Assembly: GCF_003610555.1 (NCBI RefSeq)
Contig: NZ_RAPQ01000010.1
Location: 372,001 to 436,000, forward strand
Direction of reading: 5' to 3'
Origin: Marinifilum flexuosum
Lineage (GTDB): Bacteria; Bacteroidota; Bacteroidia; Bacteroidales; Marinifilaceae
DNA: 64,000 nucleotides
The position numbers and the translations under genes were made by a program. The notes under the pieces were generated by a model. The model saw only the letters and a program-made list of their open reading frames with translations, was not told the DNA's origin and did not search any database. Positions 7,853 to 16,827 of this stretch are shown here, one piece after another (position 1 is the first letter of the stretch; each line of letters starts with the position of its first letter).

Positions 7853-8734
7853 TTATTGTACTCTGGCAACCATTATCCCCGATTGCAATTTGCTTTCCTT
7901 TAATATATCGGCTAATGGAATATCTGAAATCACAACTTCTTTTGCCAAGCTGGATGCATGCATCAAGTGCAATCTATCATTTACATGAATCGCAATGCCC
8001 ACATGCGAAATATCCAAGCCTTTAATTTTTGTAGTTATGGCAATTAAATCTCCATTATGAATCTTATTCTCTACATTCTGAACATTATCCTCTGGGATAT
8101 AGAACAAATCTCGCCCATTGATTGCATTTTCAGTATCCTGAATCGATACAATCAATGAAGAGTCTGCTTTTAGTGCCGAATATGAATCAACATGCTTGCT
8201 CATAAAATTGATTTCTTTCTTGTATTCAACACCACCAATTTCTGAACTAACATTCTTCACAATCCCTTTCTGCTCGTTCTCATAAATCCAGTCAGAAAAG
8301 TAGTGTAATCGGGAGGTGTAATCCTTAATTTTTCCTTTTCGATAACGCAGTTCTTCTAGCATTTTCAGAAAATCATTTTCAGAAAATTCATTTTGCTTCG
8401 AAATTGATGAAAGCACAACCACATTCTCAAGATAAGTAGTGCAGTCCAGTTCTCTTAAGTTCACCACCAACCTCTCGCCCCCTTCAGTTTCAAGAGTTCC
8501 ACCAATATAAGGAGTTTGCAAAAACAACTTTCCTACTTCCAGTATTCGATCGGCATTTTCGAGCTGAGAAAAAGAATTTTCCCTCGCCAAATCCTTGATC
8601 GAATTAAAAATTGACTGATCAAGAGTATCTGTAAACTGAACTACTTTACTGTCTTCATTTTTCTGAACAGCTTTCCCTTTACAGGCCACAAGGGCAAATA
8701 AAAGGATTAACAATTGCAAACTCAATAGTTTCAT
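7853..8734 (-). CDS. DUF1460 lipoprotein, N-acetylmuramoyl-L-alanine amidase-like
   Basis: A DUF1460 (NlpC/P60-like fold) protein. I start it at the Met of MKLLSLQLLILLFALVAC because this gives a clean lipoprotein signal ending at Cys; the upstream ATG at 8764 would put ten charged residues before it. Catalytic features are Cys in LRELDCTTYLENV and His in ISHVGIAIH. Structurally known relatives cleave peptidoglycan stem peptides or amide bonds. It is expected to be anchored in the outer or inner membrane, facing the periplasm. It is followed 8 bp later by DUF4922, so one periplasmic and one cytosolic enzyme are co-expressed. Confidence 0.85.
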   Translation of the reverse strand: MKLLSLQLLILLFALVACKGKAVQKNEDSKVVQFTDTLDQSIFNSIKDLARENSFSQLENADRILEVGKLFLQTPYIGGTLETEGGERLVVNLRELDCTTYLENVVVLSSISKQNEFSENDFLKMLEELRYRKGKIKDYTSRLHYFSDWIYENEQKGIVKNVSSEIGGVEYKKEINFMSKHVDSYSALKADSSLIVSIQDTENAINGRDLFYIPEDNVQNVENKIHNGDLIAITTKIKGLDISHVGIAIHVNDRLHLMHASSLAKEVVISDIPLADILKESKLQSGIMVARVQ

Positions 8735-8829
8735 AAGTCTAACTTTTACGGATAAATATTCCAAAATTCAATTTGCTTAAAAGGAACCAGGAGAATGCTC
8801 CCCCGATTCCCAGCCAAGCTTATATTTTG

Positions 8830-10284
8830 TTATTTCGCCAATAATTTTCTTGCTTTTAGCTCAATCGTGCGAACTCTATCTTTGTAAGTGTTGTGTGCGT
8901 TCATTTTCTCGATATCCAATGATGCATCTGAATTATCTTCCCAACGACGACATAGGTAAATCGTATTATAAATTCTACCAATTTGATAGTTACGAGAGAT
9001 TGCCAAACCAAGTGCATAATCTTCACCATAGTTCACATTTGGAATAGGATTATTACGAAGAACAGGAGTGTAGAAAGCACGAGGTGCACCCAAACCGTTA
9101 ATACGAAGCGCATTGTTTCTGCCATTCTCAGGTGTCCATTCTCTGTGATCAATAATTCCCGGAGGAATTTCTTCCAATTTGAAATTCACCATTTGGTAGG
9201 TTCCAACAACCATTGCACAGTTTTCTCTGTAAAATGCATCTACCACTTGTTGTACTGTTGTTTCATCAGCATACAAATCATCACTATCTAACTGAATGGC
9301 AAACTTACCACAAGCTTCATGATTTACTGCCTCGTTCCAACATCCTCCAATTCCCAGGTCTTTTCTTTCCGGAATAATATGAATCAACCTCTCATCTTGC
9401 TCTGCATATTTTTCAATGATTTCTGTAGTTCCGTCTGTTGAGTAATTATCAACGATAATCAAGTTGAAATCTACATTTGCCTTTTGAGAAAGAACTGATT
9501 TGATTGCATCTTCAATTGTTTTTACACGATCGCGAACCGGAATTACAACAGAAGCCTCTACTTTAAAGTCTCCTTCATTAAAAGCTACATCCTTAAATTT
9601 AGGCTCTAAATAAGCACCAATTCTCTTCAAATGCTCAGTACATGCTTCTTCCATCTCTATTTGTACTGAACGGTTTTTAGGATCAACATAGTCGAAAATC
9701 TTTTCACCTGATTTTCTGGTATCCATCTCTTCCTCTGTGTACAATACTTCAGGAATTCTCATGAATTCAGAACGAGCCGCTACAGCCAAACGCAATGCAT
9801 ACAAACCTGCATGTTCATATTTTACATCCACATCTTCTACTGCATACTTAAACATTTTGGCATCATAAAAAAGAACTGAACCAAAGTTGAAATCATCTCT
9901 CAAGCTACCTTCCTGGTAATCGATAACCGGTAGATTTTCTACTTTACCTTCTTTAATTGCACGATGGTTTGAATACACCAAACCACTATTGGTATCAGTT
10001 GCTACTTGATAAAAACGCTCAACTGCCAATTGTCCCAAAGTCAATGCACTGGTTTTAGTGTAAAGTAAAACATATTCTGAATCTGACTTCTCAGCAATTA
10101 ACTGAATGGTTTTTCCATTCGTCAATGCCTCACAATTCAAAACTTCTGCACCTTCAACTTCTTCAGCATTGTTTCCAACAATAAAGATGTTAGACACCAA
10201 TTCTGATTTTCTTAACTCACTTACCGTAATTGTTGTTTCTTCTTTTGTTCCAAAAGGCAGAAAACATGTAATTTTTGCACTCAT
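8830..10284 (-). CDS. Cytosolic glycosyltransferase family 2 protein with two GT-A-like halves
   Basis: A 484-residue protein with no signal peptide and no membrane segment. The C-terminal half (from about residue 240) is a normal GT2 domain: EASVVIPVRDRVKTIEDAI, then LIIVDNYSTDGT, then the metal-binding LDSDDLYAD, and GLGAPRAF downstream. The N-terminal half (ITCFLPFGTKEETTITV, VLLYTKTSALTLGQLA) looks like a second, diverged GT-A fold without a clear DxD. It lies between the amidase-like gene and DUF1460. A soluble glycosyltransferase in a catabolic recycling operon is unexpected; the acceptor and donor are unknown. The GT2 assignment is firm; the two-domain reading is from pattern only. Confidence 0.8.
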   Translation of the reverse strand: MSAKITCFLPFGTKEETTITVSELRKSELVSNIFIVGNNAEEVEGAEVLNCEALTNGKTIQLIAEKSDSEYVLLYTKTSALTLGQLAVERFYQVATDTNSGLVYSNHRAIKEGKVENLPVIDYQEGSLRDDFNFGSVLFYDAKMFKYAVEDVDVKYEHAGLYALRLAVAARSEFMRIPEVLYTEEEMDTRKSGEKIFDYVDPKNRSVQIEMEEACTEHLKRIGAYLEPKFKDVAFNEGDFKVEASVVIPVRDRVKTIEDAIKSVLSQKANVDFNLIIVDNYSTDGTTEIIEKYAEQDERLIHIIPERKDLGIGGCWNEAVNHEACGKFAIQLDSDDLYADETTVQQVVDAFYRENCAMVVGTYQMVNFKLEEIPPGIIDHREWTPENGRNNALRINGLGAPRAFYTPVLRNNPIPNVNYGEDYALGLAISRNYQIGRIYNTIYLCRRWEDNSDASLDIEKMNAHNTYKDRVRTIELKARKLLAK

Positions 10285-10375
10285 TCTTTTATAATTAGGC
10301 TTTTGTTATTATTCTTATCTACATTAGTTCAACACATTAAGTAATAGATATTTTGCATCCTCCAAACCTTAAGAT

Positions 10376-10463
10376 TCAAGCTATTGGCTCTTAACAGTTA
10401 GCTATTGGCATTTAAAAACTCAAATCTATGATTTGAAAGCTAACAGCTAAAGGCTAATTTCTT
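10376..10463. repeat. Imperfect inverted repeat with GCTATTGGC units
   Basis: GCTATTGGC occurs twice (10380 and 10401), followed by a partly complementary arm AGCTAACAGCTAAAGGCTAA at about 10438-10458 and a small hairpin CAAATCTATGATTTG in between. It lies in the 249-bp gap upstream of the glycosyltransferase. It looks like a dispersed intergenic repeat; no coding signal is seen. Confidence 0.5.
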
Positions 10464-10533
10464 AAAGCCTTTTGAGATGAAACCTTACTTGCAATTTTTT
10501 CAGAATCTTATATCATATTGCTCAAATCGAACT

Positions 10534-13500
10534 TTACTTATTAAAAAATCGAAAAATCTTATTCATCAAATCATTACGATCTTCCTTTGTTTTAAGTGTT
10601 TCAAAAGGAAATCCTAAAATGATTGACTGATAGTCTCCATCGTAAACAACACCAGCACTTTTGGTATTGTTAGTGTATCGTAGAAACACCTTAGCATTCT
10701 TACCTACAGGCTCGATGGCATCCGGAGCTTCTACCTTGTATATCTGTTCATTCAATCCTGTTTCGAATTGATAATTTCCTGTAAAATTTTCTTTTACTTC
10801 ATTGGGATGAGATATGGCACCAGATTTACTTGCATAATTGGTTCTGAATAAGAAATGCAGCTCTTTTTCTGCAAACTCTTTGATTAATGTATCTCCACAT
10901 TCTACAACATCTGTTCCCAGGTATGCTCCCGAAAGAATCAATTTTGCTTCTTTTGATTGAATGTATTTTCTGATTGCCTTCACCATTTCCGGAGTGTAAA
11001 TCGTAAAATCCTTATTCTCTTTCCCGTATAATCTTTTGGTGGTTTTCTCTTCACCAAAAATCAAATCCAGTGCTTTGTAATCAGAAGCTTCCCAATTTCC
11101 ACTTTCAAAAGATTCATCACTCATTGATACAAAACCATATCCGACAGCTTTAATAGCTTCGCCATGCACATAAGGGTAATCAAAACTATTCCCGGCAATG
11201 ATCTTTTCTTCCTGGTCAGCATAACTTGAACCATGACCAGAAGCATCATCATCCAACCATGGTGATTTTCTATCGAAATCGTACTGATCACCTACATAGG
11301 CGATATTTCTTTTATAAGCTACCCCTTCATCCACAGCGCTATTGAAACCAGCATATTTACCATCATCAAAACCTTGTGGCGAAGCAATTCTGTCAAAACC
11401 ATTTACAATCAAAACAGGCTTTTCACCATTTTCCGATTTGCGATAAGACAAAATCTCGGATGGGAAACTTTCACCTCCTTCGTTTAAAGCTGTTATCTTA
11501 AAACTGTAAATATTTTCAGAACTTAAGTTTTTAAGCTGTAATTCCTCTTTTTCAACCAGTACGCCATTGTCAAATCCACCATCATTCAACCGGGTGTAAA
11601 CTTTATATTTCTTTGCCACTGCACTTTTTTCCAAAGGATCGACAACAGCTTTCCAGCTCAGTCTGATTCCATTTTCATTTTCATCAATTCTAAAATGATC
11701 GATAGGCAATGGTTGTACCACATACTCTTTCCCTTCCTGCGAAGTCAAAAATCTCAACACTCCCTTATAATAGGCACGACTAATGTGAAATTTAAATTTC
11801 GGATCCATTCCCTGGTACATATCAGCAAAATTGTGATGCGAAAGCATTTCCGACAACATGGTTGGCACTTTAGGTCGGTAAGCTTCTGAATATTGTTTAT
11901 TCCACATTCCTCTTCTTGTCCATGTTGGCTCGAACAGTTTTCTGATATCTTCTACCACCTGTGTTTGCACAATATCTGTTAAATCTCTACTAGCCCATTT
12001 CGACTGTCCATTTACAAATTTATCTGTATTATCACGAGTAGTATTATAAATTGCTAAAGTTCCAATAATGGAATCATTCGGTGTAAAGCCAGCGTCGGTA
12101 TGAAATGCCAAAGCCATATCAACAGGAATTCCAAGTCCTTTTGCATTTACATGCTTTGTGGGTCCGTTAGGTGCACCAATTAAATAGTCTACCCATTCAC
12201 CACGACTCATATAATCATCTTTGTAATCAGTCTTCCCACTTTCTCGTTTTTGAAACTTTACAGCATCCTTTCCTCTGTTGCTATAATCTGCCTTGTAATT
12301 TTTATTGATACTATAAACCGTTGAGTCTGGCATACCAGCATATTGCAAATAGTAACGGGCAGCTTCGTGATATCTCGGACGATTACTGGTGTATTTTTGC
12401 CACTTGGCTGAATCCATGGCAAAAGCAAGTTGATTTCTTTCCTGAACCAATTCATTCAGTTCATCTACCTTACCCCTGGCAATATTTCCCATTCCTCCGC
12501 CAAAACGAACAGCATCAGCAGAAACCCAATTTCCTTCTTCCTTACTTTCATTTGTAAGTACTACTTTACCGCTTTCCGGATTTTTGCCCTGATCAAACAA
12601 GAAAGTTCCTAGGTAAATCCATGTACTTCCACCCATACTCTGATTTACAAGAAAATCTGTTTTGCCTCCGGCATGATAAACTGAATAATGAGCATCACTT
12701 ACATTATCATCATCAACTGAATAAGATACATAAACAGCATATTCTCCTTTTTCAGGAATATACGGTGTGTATTCTACTCTTGCAGTCTCCGCTGTAACAG
12801 CCTCTGTCTGCAAACTACTTCCCATTTCGAATGGATTTTCACCCTCAACATAAAACGGATACTTGTTGTTAAAACCAGATTGAGAATTGGTTTCCCAATT
12901 TCCAGATTCTTTATAATCCGACAGAATCGAACACCAGTCAGCATCCACAATTACTTCATTGGTTTGAACATCACGCTCTCTTGGAAATAAAACGTTTGCA
13001 CCTGCATTTTCCAACATAGGCGCTATGTAAGGAACTACAAATTCCATGGTCCACATATCTTCAACGGTAGTATATACTCTGGCTCTTTGCCACTCCCAAC
13101 GATCTAAAGTGTTTTCGTAATACCATCCATGCGAATGCCATAAGGCAATGTGTTTATTCTCTAATCCATTTGAATAGATATCATTACCAAGTTTTCTAAC
13201 CAAAGGCTTCGTATTAATGTTTTCAACAGACAAACGATCTTTTGCCAAAGGAGATGATTCATCTCTGTAGTAATTAGGAATCAATTCCCCAATTTCCATT
13301 CCCATACTTTCGATACGAACATCGTATTTCTTGAACTTACGACCAAGAATCTCTCTTAATTCAGCTCGATACTGCTTTACCGTATTGGGTCTGAAAGGGA
13401 TATAGGAAAAAGTTGAATTCACATATACTGTAATTTCTTTTTTGCTGGAATTCACGTTCAAACTGTCCAGTTTAAAACGATACACAAACTCATTCGAAGC

Positions 13501-13647
13501 TTGTTTTAAAAATTCTAAAGCAGCCTTCTCAGCTTTCTTATTCAAACGATCGGATTTCTCCGCCGCCTGAAGCGAAAAACCAATCAGTAAAAAAGCAAAT
13601 AATAAAAGTAAATTCGACTTCACAAGTCTGTTTGATATAGAACTCAT
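10534..13647 (-). CDS. Large secreted amidase-like protein with golvesin-like insert and fibronectin III region
   Basis: A 1037-residue protein with an N-terminal signal peptide (hydrophobic residues 11-28, SLQAA cleavage region). The parts suggest an Amidase_3-type zinc enzyme split by an insert. HSHG lies at 171-174, ENAGANVLFPRERD at 213-226, a golvesin C-terminal-like beta domain at about 265-385, then AFHTDAG at 514-520 where amidases have their second His. A fibronectin type III stretch lies near 660-760 and an unassigned C-terminal domain follows. Close relatives are often labelled 'xanthan lyase', which I do not trust here. It sits directly after nagB, consistent with peptidoglycan stem-peptide removal in the periplasm. 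Confidence 0.75.
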   Translation of the reverse strand: MSSISNRLVKSNLLLLFAFLLIGFSLQAAEKSDRLNKKAEKAALEFLKQASNEFVYRFKLDSLNVNSSKKEITVYVNSTFSYIPFRPNTVKQYRAELREILGRKFKKYDVRIESMGMEIGELIPNYYRDESSPLAKDRLSVENINTKPLVRKLGNDIYSNGLENKHIALWHSHGWYYENTLDRWEWQRARVYTTVEDMWTMEFVVPYIAPMLENAGANVLFPRERDVQTNEVIVDADWCSILSDYKESGNWETNSQSGFNNKYPFYVEGENPFEMGSSLQTEAVTAETARVEYTPYIPEKGEYAVYVSYSVDDDNVSDAHYSVYHAGGKTDFLVNQSMGGSTWIYLGTFLFDQGKNPESGKVVLTNESKEEGNWVSADAVRFGGGMGNIARGKVDELNELVQERNQLAFAMDSAKWQKYTSNRPRYHEAARYYLQYAGMPDSTVYSINKNYKADYSNRGKDAVKFQKRESGKTDYKDDYMSRGEWVDYLIGAPNGPTKHVNAKGLGIPVDMALAFHTDAGFTPNDSIIGTLAIYNTTRDNTDKFVNGQSKWASRDLTDIVQTQVVEDIRKLFEPTWTRRGMWNKQYSEAYRPKVPTMLSEMLSHHNFADMYQGMDPKFKFHISRAYYKGVLRFLTSQEGKEYVVQPLPIDHFRIDENENGIRLSWKAVVDPLEKSAVAKKYKVYTRLNDGGFDNGVLVEKEELQLKNLSSENIYSFKITALNEGGESFPSEILSYRKSENGEKPVLIVNGFDRIASPQGFDDGKYAGFNSAVDEGVAYKRNIAYVGDQYDFDRKSPWLDDDASGHGSSYADQEEKIIAGNSFDYPYVHGEAIKAVGYGFVSMSDESFESGNWEASDYKALDLIFGEEKTTKRLYGKENKDFTIYTPEMVKAIRKYIQSKEAKLILSGAYLGTDVVECGDTLIKEFAEKELHFLFRTNYASKSGAISHPNEVKENFTGNYQFETGLNEQIYKVEAPDAIEPVGKNAKVFLRYTNNTKSAGVVYDGDYQSIILGFPFETLKTKEDRNDLMNKIFRFFNK

Positions 13648-13686
13648 ATTCCTAAAATTCAGTACAATATTATCAATCTATGTATG

Positions 13687-13712
13687 ATTGGGCAGAAGAA
13701 ATTCTGCCCAAT
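13687..13712 (-). terminator. Perfect hairpin after nagB
   Basis: An 11-bp perfect stem (13687-13697 with 13702-13712, ATTGGGCAGAA arms) has a GAAA loop in plus orientation. There is no T tract on the minus strand, so it may be a processing or stability hairpin that lowers, rather than ends, transcription into the amidase-like gene. Confidence 0.5.
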
Positions 13713-13729
13713 AAAATGTAATGATAAAT

Positions 13730-15712
13730 CTAAACAATAAACCTGACAAAAGCTTCGATTGCTTCATATTCTGCTAAGCCTAATTTATTAAACAAATTGG
13801 CCGTTGCTCGATTTCTGTCTTCTGATCTCTGCCAGAACAATCTTGAATCGTTCCCCATATATGGGGCACTTTCCATTTGCGATTGATGACGTAAAATTGC
13901 ATTTCGTTTGTGTTGCAATTCTTCCGGGCTGATTGGCACTGCCATTTGAATTTCATCCAAATCCCACTCTTGCCAAGCTCCTCGATATAACCACACATAG
14001 CAATTCTCCATCCACTCTTCATCTTTTACAATCTGAAGTGCCTGGTAAATTCCTTCCCAACAAACTCGGTGAGTTCCGTGTGGATCAGACCAGTCTCCAG
14101 CTGCAAAAATCTGTTGTGGCTTCACCTTTCTCAGCAAATTCACAACAATTTGAACATCTTCTTTTTTTAGCGGATTTTTCTTCACTTTACCCGTTTCATA
14201 AAAAGGCATGTCAAGGAAGTGAAGATTTTTAGAACGAAGACCAACAAAACGACAAGCAGCTTTTGCTTCACCTCGGCGAATCAAAGATTTCATTCTGCGA
14301 ACTTCAACAGTATCCATCTCGCCCGGAGATTTGTTCTCCAATAAGAATTTGCGAATATCTTCAATCACGCTTGGCAAATTGCCTTCATTGGTGTCGTGAG
14401 TTTGCGCAAAACTTTTCACAAACGACAAATATCGAATCGCCTCATCATCAGCTACCGCAATATTACCCGATGTTTGATAAGCAACATGTACTTCATGACT
14501 TTGATCCACCAATCTCTTTAGGGTTCCACCCATCGAAATCACATCATCATCAGGATGCGGACTAAACACCAAAACTTTTTTCTGAGCTGGTTCAGCTCTT
14601 TCCGGGCGATTCGAGTCATCAGCATTAGGCTTACCACCAGGCCAGCCAGTAATTGTATGTTGTAAATCGTTAAAAACTTTAATATTTACTTCATAAGCCG
14701 ATCCATACCAGGCAAGAAGTTCGCTCAATCCATTATCATTATAATCTCTATTGGTCAACTTCAGAACTGGTTTCTCCAATTTATTACAAAGCCAAACCAC
14801 AGCTTTACGAATCCAGTAACGATCCCACTCTACACTCCCTACCAACCACGGCTGTTTCACTCTTGTTAGCTCATTAGCTGCAGGCACATCTAACACAAAT
14901 TGCACATCATTATGGCGTTGCAAATAACTAGCAGGAACAGAATCACACTGCCCTTCCTCTAATGCTTTTTTTACAATAGGTGCTTTACCTTCTCCCCAAG
15001 CCATCAGAATTACACGCTTTGCTTTAAATATGGTACCAACTCCCATTGTGATTGCAGCCTTAGGCACCTTGTTTAATCCGTTAAAATCCTTTGCAGCATC
15101 ACGCCTGGTTAAAGCATCAAGCATGATCAAACGAGTTTTCGAATCCAATTGAGAACCCGGCTCATTAAAACCAATATGCCCTGTTCTACCAATACCTAAT
15201 ATTTGCATATCAAGTCCACCAAAAGAATCAATCTTTGCTTCGTATCCAGAACAGTAATTAAAAATTCCTTCTTTGCTCACTTCCCCATCTGGAACATTGA
15301 TTTGATCACGAGGAATATCTATATGATTGAAAAGAACATCATCCATGTAATAATTATAGCTCTGTGCGCTTTTATTATCCATTGGATAATATTCATCAAG
15401 ATTAAATGTAATTACATTTTGAAACGACATGCCCTCTTCTTTATGCAGTCGTACCAATTCGGAATACACTCCTAAAGGTGTTGCTCCCGTAGCTAATCCA
15501 AGTACACAGGGATCATTATTCTCTGCCTTCTCTTTAATAAGGTTTGCGATTTCATGAGCCACCCACTTTGCACCCTTTTCGGCCGTAGCAAAAATATCAG
15601 CAGGCATTTTCTCATATCTTGTTTTTACCGTTTTATCGAACTCATCCGATGGTTGGTAATACAACTTAGCTTCATCCAGCTCTCCTCTAAATTGTAGTAT
15701 TTGATTTTCCAT
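13730..15712 (-). CDS. nagB: Glucosamine-6-phosphate deaminase with C-terminal PIG-L deacetylase-like domain
   Basis: A 660-residue fusion, the usual long form in Bacteroidota. The N-terminal NagB domain (about 30-330) converts glucosamine-6-phosphate to fructose-6-phosphate plus ammonia. The acid/base region is NLDEYYP (D106), and GRTGHIGFNEPGS holds H179 and E184. The C-terminal domain (about 375-560) is PIG-L/LmbE-like, with the zinc motif HPDDD at 386-390. It might deacetylate GlcNAc-6-phosphate or a related sugar, making one polypeptide do both steps; this is inference. No separate nagA is seen in the window, which fits that idea. It is divergent from murK. Confidence 0.92.
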   Translation of the reverse strand: MENQILQFRGELDEAKLYYQPSDEFDKTVKTRYEKMPADIFATAEKGAKWVAHEIANLIKEKAENNDPCVLGLATGATPLGVYSELVRLHKEEGMSFQNVITFNLDEYYPMDNKSAQSYNYYMDDVLFNHIDIPRDQINVPDGEVSKEGIFNYCSGYEAKIDSFGGLDMQILGIGRTGHIGFNEPGSQLDSKTRLIMLDALTRRDAAKDFNGLNKVPKAAITMGVGTIFKAKRVILMAWGEGKAPIVKKALEEGQCDSVPASYLQRHNDVQFVLDVPAANELTRVKQPWLVGSVEWDRYWIRKAVVWLCNKLEKPVLKLTNRDYNDNGLSELLAWYGSAYEVNIKVFNDLQHTITGWPGGKPNADDSNRPERAEPAQKKVLVFSPHPDDDVISMGGTLKRLVDQSHEVHVAYQTSGNIAVADDEAIRYLSFVKSFAQTHDTNEGNLPSVIEDIRKFLLENKSPGEMDTVEVRRMKSLIRRGEAKAACRFVGLRSKNLHFLDMPFYETGKVKKNPLKKEDVQIVVNLLRKVKPQQIFAAGDWSDPHGTHRVCWEGIYQALQIVKDEEWMENCYVWLYRGAWQEWDLDEIQMAVPISPEELQHKRNAILRHQSQMESAPYMGNDSRLFWQRSEDRNRATANLFNKLGLAEYEAIEAFVRFIV

Positions 15713-15745
15713 ATTGCTAACTCCTGATTTAAATTACTTTCGCAT

Positions 15746-15779
15746 CAAAAATAGAACAGAATTTCAAAAAATCCAAAAT
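15746..15779 (-). promoter_or_regulatory. Promoter for nagB operon
   Basis: On the minus strand a -7 box TATTTTTG (complement of 15746-15753) and a -33 TTTTGG (15774-15779) are about 20 bp apart, matching the Bacteroidota pattern. The start would fall about 25 bases before the nagB ATG. Confidence 0.6.
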
Positions 15780-15780
15780 T

Positions 15781-15795
15781 GGTATTACATGTTAT
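15781..15795. promoter_or_regulatory. Candidate GntR-type operator, nagB side
   Basis: GGTATTACATGTTAT shares ACATGTTAT with 15960-15968 and abuts the nagB -33 box. It also forms the left part of a GTATTA/TAATAC inverted repeat (15782-15802). Confidence 0.4.
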
Positions 15796-15802
15796 ATAAT
15801 AC

Positions 15803-15833
15803 TTTTTGAATGGAATTTATTTTTCTATATTTG
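15803..15833 (+). promoter_or_regulatory. Promoter for murK-murQ
   Basis: A -33 TTTTG (15803-15807) and a -7 TATATTTG (15826-15833) are 18 bp apart. The predicted start is near 15840, leaving a leader of about 145 nt before murK. Confidence 0.6.
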
Positions 15834-15953
15834 TATCATGAAAATGAAGTTCCTTTTAATACAAGACTTTTGACGAGATTAATTTTAAGAAAAGCCTCCA
15901 GAAAACAATTGTAAATCGTATATTAAATTGAAATTTCATTTTTCTTTCATACT

Positions 15954-15968
15954 CATCATACATGTTAT
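15954..15968. promoter_or_regulatory. Candidate GntR-type operator, murK side
   Basis: CATCATACATGTTAT (reverse ATAACATGTATGATG) lies 19 bp before the murK ATG. Its TGTATGAT core recurs upstream of the regulator at 18489-18496. Confidence 0.4.
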
Positions 15969-15986
15969 AAAAGCAAAAAAGCGGAT

Positions 15987-16817
15987 ATGATTTTAATTGC
16001 CGAAAGCGGATCAACAAAAACAGACTGGGTTTTTTTAAAGGAGGGCAAAATTCAAAAGCAACAACAGACTTTAGGAATAAATCCTTTTCACATGGACATC
16101 AGTTCGATTATTGATAATATCAAATCACTTGAAAATTTTCATTTGGTTGAGCAAATCTTTTTTTATGGTGCTGGTTGTGCGACTGACGAAACAAAACAAA
16201 AGGTGAAAGATGCATTGCTGGAAGTATTTCCTTCTGCCTCTTGCGAAATTCATAGCGATGTACTTGCAGCAGCAAGATCGGTATGCGGAAGAGAAAAAGG
16301 AATTGCCTGCATTATAGGAACAGGATCAAATTCATGCTTATATGATGGTAAGGACATTACTCACAATGTTCGTCCTTTAGGATACATTCTGGGAGATGAA
16401 GGAAGCGGAGCCGTGCTGGGGAAAAGACTTATTGCCGACATATTAAAAGGTGTTGCCCCTGAAGACATTGCTACTGCTTTTTATAAAAAGCATGATCTGG
16501 AATATGCTTATATCATTAATAAGATTTACAGAGAAGAAGCTCCAAGTCGATTTTTGGCTCAGTTTACGGTTTTCCTTTCGGAAAATATTGAGCATCCATA
16601 TGTATCAAACCTACTTCAGGAAGAGTTTACTAAGTTCTTTGAACGAAACATCAAACAATACAATGACCATTCTAGCCTTCCAATTCATTTTATTGGTAGC
16701 ATAGCATACTATTTTAAAAAGGAATTAAATAAAGTGGCTGAAAAATTAAACTTACAGACTGGAAAAATCATCAAAAGTCCACTTGAAGGCTTGATTGAAT
16801 TCCATATTGCAGAATAA
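15987..16817 (+). CDS. murK: N-acetylmuramate/N-acetylglucosamine kinase, BadF/BadG type
   Basis: A 276-residue sugar kinase of the BadF/BadG/BcrA ATPase fold. It would phosphorylate MurNAc and/or GlcNAc at the 6-position in the cytosol. ATP-site motifs are ILIAESGSTKTDW at the N-terminus and IIGTGSNSCLYDG near residue 110, followed by LGDEGSGAVLGKRL. The next gene, 10 bp on, is the MurNAc-6-phosphate etherase, which gives the substrate context and favours MurK. The length is normal. Alternative: a GlcNAc-only kinase. A long leader with a candidate operator precedes it. Confidence 0.88.
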   Translation: MILIAESGSTKTDWVFLKEGKIQKQQQTLGINPFHMDISSIIDNIKSLENFHLVEQIFFYGAGCATDETKQKVKDALLEVFPSASCEIHSDVLAAARSVCGREKGIACIIGTGSNSCLYDGKDITHNVRPLGYILGDEGSGAVLGKRLIADILKGVAPEDIATAFYKKHDLEYAYIINKIYREEAPSRFLAQFTVFLSENIEHPYVSNLLQEEFTKFFERNIKQYNDHSSLPIHFIGSIAYYFKKELNKVAEKLNLQTGKIIKSPLEGLIEFHIAE

Positions 16818-16827
16818 AATTTGAATC

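Noticed and set aside
10534-13647. Xanthan lyase annotation
   Set aside because: No polysaccharide-lyase signature is visible; the His motifs and context fit an amidase better.
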